Assembly: GCF_009183815.1 (NCBI RefSeq)
Contig: NZ_WEHX01000002.1
Span: 59,798-123,797 of the forward strand
Direction: 5' to 3'
DNA from: Sutterella seckii
GTDB taxonomy: Bacteria > Pseudomonadota > Gammaproteobacteria > Burkholderiales > Burkholderiaceae_F
Length of the DNA: 64,000 nt
This document shows positions 35,299 to 45,516 of the stretch, in pieces; within the stretch, counting starts at the first letter, position 1; each line of letters starts with the position of its first letter. The notes beneath the pieces were generated by a model. The model saw only the letters and a list, made by a program, of their open reading frames with translations. It was not told the DNA's origin and did not search any database. A program made the translations under genes and the position numbers.

Positions 35299-35892
35299 TT
35301 TGTATCAACCTCTTTACAGGGAATGGGTAGAGCGCTGGGCCTCGGCTGCGGTCGCGCGAGGAGAGGCCTTGCCGCCCGCTGGCATTGCTTTCGGGGAAAG
35401 CCCGGACGGCGCAAAACTTGGACTTCCGGACGAGCAGACAAAACGAGCGTCAAATCCGGAGAGAGGCGTATTTTAGAGCATCCGAATGCTTCATACCCGA
35501 GTTTTCACCGAGAGATATGCGTCAGGGCCTTGAGCGAGCCTGTCGGAATCTCCCGGAGTCCGCCGCGCTCACGATCGACAGTGAAGTTCCGGCCTCCCGG
35601 GGGTTAGGAGCGAACCACTGTCATTAATTCCTCATTTCTTGGTAGAACGCATCTAAATGCTCTACCTCCGGCAACTTTGCTTCTTTCCGGGAATAGCACG
35701 CCAAAATTCCTGAGAAACAAAGTATTCAGGCATCCAAAGCCACAATGCATCCTTTACCGCGGATCAATTTTTCAGAGCGGCTTTGCACGGAATACCTTCT
35801 ATTGAGGTATTTAATTGGTAGTATTTTTGGCAGAACTAAACCGGACATCGAAGTATCGGTTTATATCCCTTAATTTCTCCAGAAATATCAAT
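35299..35892. other. 594-base intergenic region before the broken M20 gene
   Basis: No credible gene. The right half is AT-rich. AATACCT (35791-35797) pairs with AGGTATT (35805-35811), a perfect 7-bp inverted repeat with 7-base spacer about 80 bases upstream of the M20 start, a candidate operator or leader hairpin. No terminator-like T-run was seen. Confidence 0.5.
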
Positions 35893-37076
35893 ATGACGCA
35901 GTTCTCTCAATTGAGCGACGCTGATTTCTGCGCTGCGATCTTTGATCATGTCCGCAGCATGAGCAAGGATCATGAAGGCGTGACCCGCCAGGGTTACGGA
36001 CCTCTTGAAACCCAGGTGCTCGATTATCTCGAAGGCATCGGACGCGAACTTAATCTTGAAATTTCCAAGGATGCTGCTGGCAACGTCTGGATGACGCTCC
36101 CCGGCCGCGACCGCACGCTTCCGGCCGTGGTCTCGGGCAGTCATGCCGACTCCGTTCCCCAGGGCGGGAACTATGACGGGCTCGCCGGCATCGTGGCGGC
36201 GCTAACCGTTGCGCGCCGCATGCGCCGCGAGGGCGTCACGCCGCTTCGCGACTACCGCGTTCTGATGATGCGCTGCGAGGAAAGCTCCTTCTTCGGGAAG
36301 GCCTATGTCGGCTCTCTCGGCATGATGGGACGCCTCAAGGAATCCGACCTTGCGCTCAAGCACCGCACGTCGGGCGAAACGCTCGGCGAATGCATCGCCT
36401 CCTGCGGGCTCGACCCGAAGGCGCTCACAACGGGAAAGCCCGTCATCGACACGAGCCGGATCGCCGCCTTCTTCGAACTCCATATCGAGCAGGGACCGAC
36501 TCTCACGAGTCAGAAGGATGCCCGCACGGGCATCGTTACCGGCATCCGCGGCAACATTCGTCATAAGGAAGTAAAGGTTGTCGGCGAAACGGCGCATTCG
36601 GGCGCCGTCGACAAGCAGTACCGCCACGATGCGGTCATGGCTGCGGCGCGCCTCATTTCCCGCATGGACGACAAGTGGGACGAATATCTGAAGCACGGCG
36701 AGGATCTCGTCTTCACCGTTGGCGTCATCAAGACGGCGCCGACCGCTGCGATTTCCGTCATCCCGGGTCTCGTCACCTTCACGATCGACATGAGAAGCCT
36801 CTCGGAAGCTACGTGCCGAGCCTTCCACGACGACCTCGTTGCTGAAGCCCGGAAGCTCGCAGCCGAACGCGGCGTCCGGTTCGAATTTGATGCACCGCTC
36901 TTTACGGCGCCGGCCACGACTCGGCCATGCTCGGCAACTGCGGCATTCCGGTCGCCATGATCTTCGTTGCCAATCAGAACGGCTCGCACAATCCCCATGA
37001 AGCTATGGAGCTTTCCGACTTCATGAAAGGCGTGGATCTTCTCTGGCACACCGTAATGGACTTCGACGCCGCCTGA
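35893..37076 (+). pseudogene. M20-family allantoate/N-carbamoyl amino acid amidohydrolase, frameshifted
   Basis: The frame from ATG 35893 encodes a Zn hydrolase: SGSHADSVPQGGNYDGLAG (metal ligands), MRCEESSFFG, FFELHIEQGP and GETAHSGAVDKQYRHDA. It then derails after RFEFDAP and stops at 36960. In another frame, from 36906 to the stop at 37076, the missing C-terminus continues: GAGHDSAMLGNCG, AMIFVANQNGSHNPHEA and SDFMKGVDLLWHTVM, which includes the GAGHD and SHNP family motifs. The joined length, about 393, is some 20-25 residues short of relatives, and the linker before GAGHD is missing. A small internal deletion that breaks the frame is the simplest reading; a sequencing error is the alternative. 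Confidence 0.8.
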
Positions 37077-37138
37077 TTCATTTGGACGCCCAGATGCAGC
37101 TTTATCTCAAGAGCTGCGTCCGGACAAGGACTCTAACC

Positions 37139-37855
37139 ATGGAACATCGGAAACCCAGCGTAGTTGTCGTGGACGACTATCCGCTCTTCCGCAAGGGCAT
37201 TGCTGATGCGCTCACCACCAATGCCAACTTCCAGATTCTCGGTCTCACCGGGGATGAGAAGACGGCGCTCTCGCTCATCGGCCTCAAGCCCGACATCGTC
37301 ATCATCGACCTTGACGCAAAGGGCTTTCAGCCCCTCAATCTGCTGCGCCTCATCAAGTACCGGCAGCCATCCTGCCGCGCCGTCATGCTGATGAGCTCGC
37401 CCAACAGCTCCTCCAACCTCATGCAGGCCATTCGCCTCGATGCCAACGGCTACCTCCTGCGCAACATCCCGATCGACGAGTTTGTCGATCAGATGAAAAT
37501 TGTTGCCCAGGGCGGCATGGCGGCTTCGGAAAAAATCACCTCAGCCCTTGCCGAGCACCTTCGTTCCGGCACGATTGAGGAGTCGGAAACGAACGTCACG
37601 CAGCTTCTTACCAAGCGCGAATTTGAAGTGCTCTGCTGCGTCGCCTCGGGTCTCTCCAACCGCGAGATCGCTCAGTACCTCGAAATCACGGACGGCACGG
37701 TCAAGGTGCATGTAAAGCATCTCCTCAAGAAGCTTCACTTCCGCTCCCGCGTTGAAGCGGCCGTCTGGGCGTCTGAACGCGACTATCGCATTCCGGAAGA
37801 GAAGCTCGCAAAGATCGGGCTCAGCGGTTCGCCTAAAACCTTCCGCCGCATGTAG
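37139..37855 (+). CDS. NarL-type response regulator with LuxR HTH
   Basis: 238 residues: receiver (about 5-125) and LuxR HTH (about 165-225: LLTKREFEVLCCVASGLSN, IAQYLEITDGTVKVHVKHLLKKL). The acidic pair Asp12-Asp13 and the phospho-acceptor Asp57 (VIIDLDAKG) are present, but the normally invariant Lys of GYLLKD is Arg108 (GYLLRN). The start at 37139 is chosen as the ATG at the receiver N-terminus, after AAGGACTC; 19 codons upstream are open. No sensor kinase lies nearby. The position between a broken amidohydrolase and a Dcu carrier does not settle its target. Confidence 0.87.
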   Translation: MEHRKPSVVVVDDYPLFRKGIADALTTNANFQILGLTGDEKTALSLIGLKPDIVIIDLDAKGFQPLNLLRLIKYRQPSCRAVMLMSSPNSSSNLMQAIRLDANGYLLRNIPIDEFVDQMKIVAQGGMAASEKITSALAEHLRSGTIEESETNVTQLLTKREFEVLCCVASGLSNREIAQYLEITDGTVKVHVKHLLKKLHFRSRVEAAVWASERDYRIPEEKLAKIGLSGSPKTFRRM

Positions 37856-37882
37856 CGTCACCCAGGGGTGATTTGCAAATCC

Positions 37883-37996
37883 AAATGCCCGGGCGTCTGT
37901 CGTCAGACGCCCGGGCATTTTTCTGCGCCGTCTTTGGAGAACGGCATTCCCCAAACAGCGAACGGGGACCCTTCCCTAAAGAAGGATCCCCGTTTT
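37883..37996. terminator. Tandem terminators between regulator and dcuB
   Basis: First: AAATGCCCGGGCGTCTG (37883-37899), TCGT loop, CAGACGCCCGGGCATTT (37904-37920), then TT, a perfect 17-bp stem. Second: AACGGGGA and CCTTC (37961-37974) with GAAGG and TCCCCGTT (37981-37994), then TT. The second has a single mismatch and could act for dcuB from the other strand as well. Confidence 0.93.
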
Positions 37997-38075
37997 ATTG
38001 CTTCAGTACCGATCCGGGAAAAGCTCCCGGATCAGTCGGCTTGCATCAAAGCGTCCTCACAGTAGTTATGTGTCT

Positions 38076-39425
38076 TTAGATGTAGCCGTAGAGCTTGCCG
38101 AGCACCCAGCCCATGCCCGTGGCGGTGAGAACGCCGATCAGGCCCGGGAGGATGAAGGAGTGGTTGATCACGAAGCGGCCGATGTGGGTGGTACCCGAGC
38201 GGTCAAACTGGAGAGCAGCCAGGTCGGACGGATAGGTCGGCAGGATGTAGTAGCCGTAGCAGGCGGACGAGAAGGCAACCACGAGTCCCGGAGGCGTACC
38301 AACCTGAAGGGCGACCGGCACGATCGTCGCAACAGCAGCAGCCTGAGAGTTCACGAGCTTCGACACGAGGAGAAGCACGAGAGCGTAGGTCCACGGAGCT
38401 TCCTTAACCCAGTCAACCAGGATCACCTTAAGGTCAGCAAGGTGAGCCATGAACATCGTATCGGCCATCCAGGCAACGCCGTACACAGCAACGATCGCGA
38501 CGCAGCCGGCATGGAACACCGAACCCTTCGAGATCATGGAGGCGCGGACGCCGCAGAACATGACCATCAGAGCGCCGGCGGTCAGCATGCATATCTGAAT
38601 CAGCTGGGTCATGCCGAGGGCCTTCTTGCCGACCATCGGACGGAGGCTGGGCTCAGAACCGAGGAGAGCAACGAAAGCGATCGTGAGGAGGAAGATCCAG
38701 AGGGAAGCCCAGGCAGTCTTCGGGAAAACCTTGCCGACGAGGGTCGTGTTTTCGCCGTAGACGTACTTCTTCTGTTCCGGATCGGAAATGAGCTTCTGGA
38801 AAGCTTCATCCTTGTCGAGGTCCTTGCCGCGGAAGGACGAATAGGTCGCTTCAGCGAAGAGGCCGACGATGGCGGCCGGGATCACGATCGAGAAGAGCTG
38901 AACGAAGCCGAAGGGCTTGCCGCCGACTTCATAGCCGTCGAGCAGAGCGATCATCGAGACCGCAGCCACAGCGGCCGGCGAGCAGATCACGCCCATCTGA
39001 GCAGCAATCGTCGAAGCAGCCATCGGGCGTTCCGGACGAATGTTGTTCTTAATGGCAACGTCGTAAATAATCGGGAGCATCGTGTAAACGACGTGACCGG
39101 TACCGCAGAGGATCGTCAGGAACCAGCAGAGGTACGGAGCGACGTACACGACAGCGCGGGGGTGACGGCGCAGAACGCGTTCAGCGATCTGAAGGAGGCA
39201 GTCAAGGCCGCCGGCAGCCTGAAGGCTGGCGGAGCCGCAGACCACGGCCAGAATCGTAAGAATCACGTCGACCGGCGGCTTGCCCATAGGAATATGGAAG
39301 CCGAAAATCAGCACCATCAGGCCGATACCGCCGATGAGGCCGAGGGCCATACCTCCCTTTCGGGCGCCGTAGAACAAGCAGATCAAAACTATGATCAGCT
39401 GTAGCCAAAAGTCATATCCGAGCAT
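38076..39425 (-). CDS. dcuB: Anaerobic C4-dicarboxylate transporter, DcuA/DcuB family
   Basis: 449-residue inner-membrane carrier with about 10-12 hydrophobic segments. The N-terminus [24 protein letters not shown], the [19 protein letters not shown] block and the [17 protein letters not shown] motif are typical of Dcu carriers. In E. coli these exchange fumarate, malate or aspartate for succinate during fumarate respiration, which fits the frdC gene in this window. DcuA and DcuB cannot be separated safely by eye. It has its own 459-base upstream region. Confidence 0.88.
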   Translation of the reverse strand: MLGYDFWLQLIIVLICLFYGARKGGMALGLIGGIGLMVLIFGFHIPMGKPPVDVILTILAVVCGSASLQAAGGLDCLLQIAERVLRRHPRAVVYVAPYLCWFLTILCGTGHVVYTMLPIIYDVAIKNNIRPERPMAASTIAAQMGVICSPAAVAAVSMIALLDGYEVGGKPFGFVQLFSIVIPAAIVGLFAEATYSSFRGKDLDKDEAFQKLISDPEQKKYVYGENTTLVGKVFPKTAWASLWIFLLTIAFVALLGSEPSLRPMVGKKALGMTQLIQICMLTAGALMVMFCGVRASMISKGSVFHAGCVAIVAVYGVAWMADTMFMAHLADLKVILVDWVKEAPWTYALVLLLVSKLVNSQAAAVATIVPVALQVGTPPGLVVAFSSACYGYYILPTYPSDLAALQFDRSGTTHIGRFVINHSFILPGLIGVLTATGMGWVLGKLYGYI

Positions 39426-39884
39426 GTCTTTTCTCTCTTTAGAGTGAGGACGAGGGCATTATCGGCCCCGAATCTCAAAAAAGGGGTAGAAAACTGCTCT
39501 ACTTTTGACTAAGTACAAAAATTTACAAATAGGCGGATAAGGGTTTACATTTCACTCTGCTTCATCCCCCGCCAATCAGCATCAATCTCAGCCGCCCGCT
39601 CCCAGTAAGGCTTCGGCGAATCAAAGCCTCGTCCGGAATTGTTTCAGAGGCCTCTTTTTCCGCCTCATTCCTCTTTACAAAACGCCGTTCGGAGAGCCCC
39701 GCTTCCCTGCTCTCAGTAGTACCTCCAAAAAAATACGAGTTTTCACGGAACCCGCTGTTTCAGAGGAGTTGAGAAGATCCATGCAAGCGCTAAGTCTCTG
39801 CGCTTAGCATTCAAAATTCGGCAGGCGCGCATTCTTTTCTTCTGATCTGCGCGCTCCCTCCGGTACCCTATTACTCCCTCTGCC
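39426..39884. other. 459-base divergent region between dcuB and RND genes
   Basis: No credible gene. The dcuB-proximal part is AT-rich and contains GTAGA (39486-39490), 7 bases, TCTAC (39498-39502), a possible operator, and TACCCCT on the minus strand next to it, which fits the NarL heptamer TACYYMT. GCTAAG (39789-39794) pairs with CTTAGC (39803-39808) near the RND adaptor gene. TGTTTCAGAGG occurs twice in direct orientation (39640-39650 and 39756-39766). Confidence 0.5.
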
Positions 39885-40991
39885 ATGCAACGAACTCTCT
39901 CCTGCTGCGCCCTCCTGCTTGCTGCCGTCCTGACGCTCTCCGGCTGCGGAGAGGCGAAGAAAGCCGCGGCCCCCAGGCAGCCGCTCCCCGTAACCACCGT
40001 TACGGTTCAATCGAAAGATGAGGTGCACTGGCTTGAAACCATCGGCCAGGCAGAGGCCGGCGCCGCAATCAATGTGACGCCACAGGCGGGCGGCCGGATT
40101 CTCCGGGTGAACTATAAGGAAGGCGACTTCGTCAAAGCCGGACAGGTTCTCTTCGAGATTGATCCGTCAAGCCTCAGCGCGCAGCTCGCTTCCGCAGAAG
40201 CCTCGCGGCGGCAGCTCGAGGACGAACTGAAGCAGGCCGATCGCGAATACCGCCGCAATGCGGAACTTCTCAAAAGCGGTGCGGGAAGCCAGAAGGACTT
40301 TGACGATGCCAAGAGTCTGAGGAGTCAGAAGCAGGCCGCGCTTGCGCAGGCGAAGGCCAATGAGGAAGACGCCCGCATCAGCCTCTCCTGGACCGAGGTG
40401 CGCGCTCCAGTCCAGGGCTACGTCTCGAAGGCGCTCTTCAACCCCGGCGCCGTCGTCATCAAGGACAGCTCCGTACTCGCCTCCATCACGCAGAAGGACG
40501 ACATCCGCGTTCTCTTTGCACCGTCGGACCGCGATCTCGCGGGCGCCGACATCACGAATGAAACGCGCGTGAGGGTCTTCCGCACGGACGGGAAGGAAAT
40601 TCCCGCCACGCTCGACTACATCGCGCAGACCTACGGCGCCGATACCGGCACCCGCACGCTGCGCGTCAGGGTGCCTTCTGACGCCGGGATTCTGCCCGGC
40701 GAATTCGTCCGCATCCGCTATCAGACAACGATCGACCGCAATGCGTATCGCGTGCCTCAGCGCGCCGTCAAGCAGCTTCCTGACGGCACATATGCGCTCT
40801 TCGTCCTGAAGGACGGCAAGGCCGTTCAGACGGCGGTTGAGGTAGGCCTCTGGGAAGGAAAGGACTGGATCATCCGCAAGGGGCTCGCTGACGGCGAAAA
40901 GGTAATTACCGATCAGCTCATCAAGCTCCAGAACGGCACCCCCGTGACCGAGAGGGCTCCGGCCGCTCAGCCCGAGAATGCTAAGAATTAA
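39885..40991 (+). CDS. RND efflux periplasmic adaptor (AcrA/MexA type lipoprotein)
   Basis: 368 residues with a lipoprotein signal ending LTLSGC at Cys21. Order: beta-barrel and lipoyl halves (VTPQAGGRILRVNYKEGDFVKAGQVLFEID, about 65-95), a helical hairpin (about 96-165) with many Glu, Lys and Gln residues, the second lipoyl half (RAPVQGYVSK) and the membrane-proximal domain (GEFVRIRYQT, VPQRAVKQLPDGTYALFVL). It links the inner-membrane pump to an outer-membrane channel. The pump gene follows 9 bases later; no outer-membrane channel gene is in the window. Confidence 0.93.
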   Translation: MQRTLSCCALLLAAVLTLSGCGEAKKAAAPRQPLPVTTVTVQSKDEVHWLETIGQAEAGAAINVTPQAGGRILRVNYKEGDFVKAGQVLFEIDPSSLSAQLASAEASRRQLEDELKQADREYRRNAELLKSGAGSQKDFDDAKSLRSQKQAALAQAKANEEDARISLSWTEVRAPVQGYVSKALFNPGAVVIKDSSVLASITQKDDIRVLFAPSDRDLAGADITNETRVRVFRTDGKEIPATLDYIAQTYGADTGTRTLRVRVPSDAGILPGEFVRIRYQTTIDRNAYRVPQRAVKQLPDGTYALFVLKDGKAVQTAVEVGLWEGKDWIIRKGLADGEKVITDQLIKLQNGTPVTERAPAAQPENAKN

Positions 40992-41000
40992 GGCGCTCAC

Positions 41001-44000
41001 ATGCTCAGTCAGTTCTGCATCCGGCGCCCGATCTTCGCCACAGTCCTCTCGCTCTTCATCGTCCTCGCGGGCCTTGTTGCATTAAGAGTTCTTCCGCTTT
41101 CGCAGTATCCCAACATCACGCCGCCCTCGGTTCGCATTTCGGCAACCTACGACGGCGCCGATGCGGAAACGATCGCCCGTACCGTAGCCGCCCCGATTGA
41201 GGATCAGCTTTCCGGCATCGAGGGGCTTCTCTACTACACGACAAGCATCCGCTCAAACGGCGACATGTCGATCATGTGCGTCTTTGAGGTCGGCACCGAC
41301 CCCAACGACGCGATGCTTGAAATCAACAACCGCGTCCGAACGGCTGAAAGGCGTCTGCCCTCGAGCGTGCGCGACCAGGGCGTTTCAGTTCGAAAGCGCT
41401 CCAACGACGAGCTCCTCATGATGGCGCTCTATTCGCCCGACAAGTCCATGTCGGCGTCGGAAATGGCGGACTATGCGACCCTCAACATCGTCGATGAACT
41501 CAAGCGCCTGCCGGGCATCGGCGACGTGAACGTCTTCGGCAACGTCCAGTCCGCCATGCGCATCTGGCTTGATCCGGAACGCATGACTGAGCTCGGCGTC
41601 ACGACGAAGGATGTCGACGACGCGGTTTCCGCGCAGAACGCCCAGCGCGCCGTCGGCCGAATCGGCACGTCGCCGACGCTGCCTGATCAGCAGCTCTACT
41701 ACAAGATTTCGACGCCGGGGCAGCTTCTCACGCCTGAGGAATTCGGCGAAATCGTCATTAAGAGCGATTCCGCTCACGGGCTCGTGCGCCTGAGAGACAT
41801 CGCCACCACCGAAACCGGCAAGCGAAGCTATGAATTCCGCGTCGACATGAACGGTCAGCCCGGCGTCAATGTCGGCGTCTACCTGCAGACGGGCGCCAAC
41901 GCCATGTCGGCAGCCGCTGAAGTCAAGGCGCGGATCACCGAACTCGCGCAGGAGTTCCCGCAGGGCAAGCTCGCCTACGTCATCACGAACGACACCACCG
42001 TCTTCGTCGGCGCCTCCCTCAATGAGGTCTACCACACGCTCGCCGAGGCCGGCCTTCTCGTTCTCGTCGTGGTCTTCCTCTTCCTTCAGAGCTGGCGCGC
42101 CACGCTCATCCCCATGCTCGCCGTTCCAGTGTCGCTCATCGGCACCATGGCAGGCCTCTGGCTCTTCGGCTTTTCGCTCAATACGCTCACGCTCTTTGCG
42201 ATGACGCTCTCCATCGGCATTGTGGTCGACGACGCCATCGTGGTGCTCGAGAACGTCGAACGCCTGATGCGTACTGAAAAGCTTTCGCCCTTCGACGCCT
42301 CCATCAAGGCGATGCAGGAGGTTTCAGGCGCGCTCGTCGCCATCGTGCTCGTTCTGTCCGCGGTCTTCATCCCGGTGGCGTTCCTGGGCGGCATTGCCGG
42401 CGAACTCTATCGACAGTTCGCGGTGACGGTTTCCGTTTCCGTCGTGATTTCGGGCTTCGTCGCGCTGACTCTCACGCCTGCGCTCTGCGCCATTCTTCTT
42501 AAGGACACGAACGAGAAGCCGCTTGCCTTCTTCGTCTGGTTCAATAAAGGACTCGCGCGCTTCACCGTTCGCTTTCTGCAGCTTGTCCGCCTCGCCCTCA
42601 AGCACCGCATTCTTTCCGCCATTCTTCTCGTCCTCACCTGCCTAGGCGCCTGGCAGCTTCTCGAACGCACGCCGACATCGTTCGTGCCGCGCGAAGACCA
42701 GGGCATCGTGCGCATGGCGATTCAGCTGCCTGAGGGTTCAGCCTTCCCGCGGACCGAGGAGGTTGCGGAAGGGTTTCTTGCGAAGATTCAGAAGCTTCCC
42801 GGCGTAAGCAACGTCGTCACGATGATGGGCTTTGACACCCTCGGCAGCGACATCCGCGCGAATGCCGCGACCTTCATTCTCCAGCTCAAGAACTGGAGCG
42901 AACGGACGATGACGGCGGACGACTACCAGCAGGAGCTCTCCAAGTGGCTCCGCGAAAGCCCCGATGCCCGCGGCGTGGCGGTGCTCCCGGCGGCGATTCC
43001 CGGACTGGGTTCCTCGAACGGCTTCTCGGGCTACGTGACGGCCCATGGTTCAGACAATCCGCTCCTCCTTCAGGAAGTTACGGACGGCTTCATCGAAGAG
43101 CTCTCCAAGCGCCCGGAACTGACCGGCCTCAGAAGCTCCCTCGTTGCCGACAGCCCGCAGCTCATGCTCCATGTCGACCGCGACCGCGCCTATGCGCTCG
43201 GCGTTGACGTCGACGACGTCTACAACACGATTTCGGCGCTTCTTGCCTCGGACTACATCAACGACTTCACGCGAAACGGCAAAACATACCGCGTGGTCAT
43301 GCAGGCAGATGCCAAATTCCGGTCGCTTCCTTCCGACATCGGCCGCGCAAGCGTTCGCTCCTCTTCCGGGAAAATGGTGCCGATCTCGACCATGATCTCG
43401 CTCGAGCGCGTTTCTGCGGCGGAATCGCTCGCCCGCATGAACGGCTACCTCGGCGCCCCGATTATGGGGGCTGCCGTGCAGGGCCTGAGTTCAGGCGACG
43501 CTATCCGGATTGTTGAGGAAACTGCCCGCGAATACCTTCCCCCGGGGTACCAGGTCGAATGGACCGGACAGGCCTTCCACGAAAAGCGCATCGGCGCTTC
43601 TTCCGCGACGGCCTTCGGCTTCGGGCTTCTTGTGATGTTCCTCATTCTTGCGGCGCTCTACGAAAGGTGGTCGCTCCCGATTGCCGTGGTGCTCGCGGTT
43701 CCCTATGCGTTCCTCGGGGCCATGACGGCCATCTGGCTGAGAGGCACGGCGAACGACATCTATTTCCAGATTGGTCTTCTTGTTCTCATCGGCCTTACGG
43801 CAAAGAACGCCATTCTGATCGTCGAATTTGCGGCTCAGAAAATGGAAGAGGAAGGGAAGGGCCCCTTTGAGGCGGCGATTGAAGCCGCAGGCCTTCGTCT
43901 GCGCCCCATCCTGATGACCTCGCTTGCCTTCATCCTGGGCGTCCTGCCGATGGTCACCGCCACGGGAGCGGGCGCGGCCGCGCGTCACTCCATGGGCACG

Positions 44001-44111
44001 GGCGTCTGCGGCGGCATGCTTGCCGCAACCTTCATTTCAACCATCTTCGTGCCGGTCTTCTTTACCTGGTTTGCGAGGAAGAGGAAGAAAGCCGTCAGTG
44101 CAAAAAACTGA
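41001..44111 (+). CDS. RND efflux pump, HAE-1/AcrB family
   Basis: 1036 residues, the standard AcrB/MexB size: 12 membrane segments in two sets with two large periplasmic loops. Starts FCIRRPIFATVLSLFIVLAGL. The proton-relay pair appears in GIVVDDAIVVLENVERLM (TM4), and the second half has IGLLVLIGLTAKNAILIVEF (TM10-11). Probable drug or bile-salt efflux, but substrates cannot be read from sequence. Cotranscribed with the adaptor upstream and closed by a terminator. A TolC/OprM-like partner must be supplied from elsewhere. Confidence 0.95.
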   Translation: MLSQFCIRRPIFATVLSLFIVLAGLVALRVLPLSQYPNITPPSVRISATYDGADAETIARTVAAPIEDQLSGIEGLLYYTTSIRSNGDMSIMCVFEVGTDPNDAMLEINNRVRTAERRLPSSVRDQGVSVRKRSNDELLMMALYSPDKSMSASEMADYATLNIVDELKRLPGIGDVNVFGNVQSAMRIWLDPERMTELGVTTKDVDDAVSAQNAQRAVGRIGTSPTLPDQQLYYKISTPGQLLTPEEFGEIVIKSDSAHGLVRLRDIATTETGKRSYEFRVDMNGQPGVNVGVYLQTGANAMSAAAEVKARITELAQEFPQGKLAYVITNDTTVFVGASLNEVYHTLAEAGLLVLVVVFLFLQSWRATLIPMLAVPVSLIGTMAGLWLFGFSLNTLTLFAMTLSIGIVVDDAIVVLENVERLMRTEKLSPFDASIKAMQEVSGALVAIVLVLSAVFIPVAFLGGIAGELYRQFAVTVSVSVVISGFVALTLTPALCAILLKDTNEKPLAFFVWFNKGLARFTVRFLQLVRLALKHRILSAILLVLTCLGAWQLLERTPTSFVPREDQGIVRMAIQLPEGSAFPRTEEVAEGFLAKIQKLPGVSNVVTMMGFDTLGSDIRANAATFILQLKNWSERTMTADDYQQELSKWLRESPDARGVAVLPAAIPGLGSSNGFSGYVTAHGSDNPLLLQEVTDGFIEELSKRPELTGLRSSLVADSPQLMLHVDRDRAYALGVDVDDVYNTISALLASDYINDFTRNGKTYRVVMQADAKFRSLPSDIGRASVRSSSGKMVPISTMISLERVSAAESLARMNGYLGAPIMGAAVQGLSSGDAIRIVEETAREYLPPGYQVEWTGQAFHEKRIGASSATAFGFGLLVMFLILAALYERWSLPIAVVLAVPYAFLGAMTAIWLRGTANDIYFQIGLLVLIGLTAKNAILIVEFAAQKMEEEGKGPFEAAIEAAGLRLRPILMTSLAFILGVLPMVTATGAGAAARHSMGTGVCGGMLAATFISTIFVPVFFTWFARKRKKAVSAKN

Positions 44112-44129
44112 TTGACCGCAGGCCGAAAA

Positions 44130-44165
44130 AAAGCCCGGGCCTCCATCGCGGAGCGTCCGGGCTTT
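44130..44165. terminator. Terminator shared by RND pump and dnaJ
   Basis: AAAGCCCGG (44130-44138) pairs with CCGGGCTTT (44157-44165) and is followed by CTTTT; A-rich left flank makes it bidirectional. Confidence 0.85.
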
Positions 44166-44185
44166 CTTTTGAAGACCTCAGGTCT

Positions 44186-45361
44186 TTACTTCTTCTGGAA
44201 GAAGTTCTTCACTTTGTCGAAGAACCCCTGAGATTTCGGATTGTGCTTTTCGCCGCCTTCCTTCAGAGAAGCATCGAAGTCGCGCAGCATCTTCTTCTGC
44301 TTGTCGGAAAGGTTGACCGGCGTCTCGATCTCGATGTGGAGATAAAGGTCGCCCGGCTGATGCGTGTGCAGATTCGAAATGCCCTTGCCGCGCAGACGGA
44401 AGGTCTTGCCGCTCTGCGTGCCTTCAGGAAGCGTGATGCGGCTTTCGCCGTCAAGCGTCGGCACCGTCACTTCGCCGCCCAAGGCAGCCGTCACGAACGA
44501 AATCGGGAGCTGCATGTGCAGGTCGTCGCCGTTGCGCTCGAAGATGTCGCTCGGACGCACGCGGATCTCAATGAAGAGGTCGCCCGCAGGACCGCCGTTG
44601 ACGCCGGGCTCGCCCTTGCCGCTCATGCGGATGCGCTGGCCGTCGTTGATGCCGGCGGGGATGTTGACCTCGACCACCTTGGCGGAGCGCTTGAAGCCCG
44701 TGCCGCTGCAGTCGGGGCAGGGATCTGCAATCACCTCGCCCGTGCCGTGGCACTGCGGGCAGGTCTGCTGAACCTGGAAGAGGCCGTTGCTTATGCGGAC
44801 GACGCCTGCGCCGTGGCAGGTCGGGCAGGTCTTCTTCGACGTGCCCGGACGGCATCCGGTGCCGTGGCAGCTTGTGCATTCATCCCAGGCAGGAACGCGG
44901 ATGTCCATCTTGCGACCGTGCGCAGCATCCTCAAAGCTCACCTCCAGGGTGTAGCTCACGTCGTTGCCGCGCATCGGCTGCGGCCCCTGGGGGCCGGCGC
45001 CGCGTCCGCGGCCGCCTCCGAAGAGGTCTGAGAAGATGTCGCCGAAGGCGCTCTGGAAGTCGCCGGAATTCATTCCGCTGAAGCCGCCGAACCCGCCCTG
45101 GCCGAAGCCGCCGGCACCGGCGTCAGCAGCGCTCGGATCAACCCCGGCCTTGCCGAAGCGGTCGTAGGCAGCGCGCTTTTGCTCGTCGGACAGAATCGCA
45201 TAGGCTTCGCCGATCTGCTTGAACTTTTCTTCAGCCGCCTTGTCGCCCGGATTGCGGTCCGGGTGATATTTCATGGCAAGACGCCGATAGGCCTTCTTGA
45301 TGTCGTCCTGGGAGGCTCCGCGATCTACGCCGAGCACCTCGTAATAGTTCTCTTCCGCCAT
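44186..45361 (-). CDS. dnaJ: DnaJ, Hsp40 co-chaperone
   Basis: 391 residues with the full type-I layout: J domain (1-70, [20 protein letters not shown] and the HPDR tripeptide), Gly/Phe-rich region (about 78-120), four CXXCXGXG zinc repeats ([32 protein letters not shown]; about 155-220) and the C-terminal substrate-binding part. It stimulates DnaK ATPase. It lies 155 bases downstream of dnaK, with a GC-rich hairpin between and no T-run, so read-through from dnaK is likely. Confidence 0.97.
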   Translation of the reverse strand: MAEENYYEVLGVDRGASQDDIKKAYRRLAMKYHPDRNPGDKAAEEKFKQIGEAYAILSDEQKRAAYDRFGKAGVDPSAADAGAGGFGQGGFGGFSGMNSGDFQSAFGDIFSDLFGGGRGRGAGPQGPQPMRGNDVSYTLEVSFEDAAHGRKMDIRVPAWDECTSCHGTGCRPGTSKKTCPTCHGAGVVRISNGLFQVQQTCPQCHGTGEVIADPCPDCSGTGFKRSAKVVEVNIPAGINDGQRIRMSGKGEPGVNGGPAGDLFIEIRVRPSDIFERNGDDLHMQLPISFVTAALGGEVTVPTLDGESRITLPEGTQSGKTFRLRGKGISNLHTHQPGDLYLHIEIETPVNLSDKQKKMLRDFDASLKEGGEKHNPKSQGFFDKVKNFFQKK

Positions 45362-45467
45362 GTCGATGTCGTTGATTTCAAAAAGCTGAGAAAGGGCCGG
45401 CTGGTAAAACTAGCCGACCCTTCTCGTAATGGAAGCGCCTTTGCTGCGCCTGGAGTTCCGTTTACGC

Positions 45468-45487
45468 CCCCGGAGGGATCTCCGGGG
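45468..45487. other. Hairpin between dnaK and dnaJ
   Basis: CCCCGGAG (45468-45475), GGAT loop, CTCCGGGG (45480-45487). A perfect 8-bp stem with tetraloop, without a T-run on the minus strand. It may set the dnaK:dnaJ ratio by partial termination or transcript protection (inference). Confidence 0.6.
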
Positions 45488-45516
45488 ACCTGGCGGAACG
45501 GGCCGAACCTGAAGGA

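Noticed and set aside
35815..35892. Upstream in-frame extension of the M20 gene
   Set aside because: Starts with a rare codon inside an AT-rich promoter-like region; family N-terminus begins at 35893.
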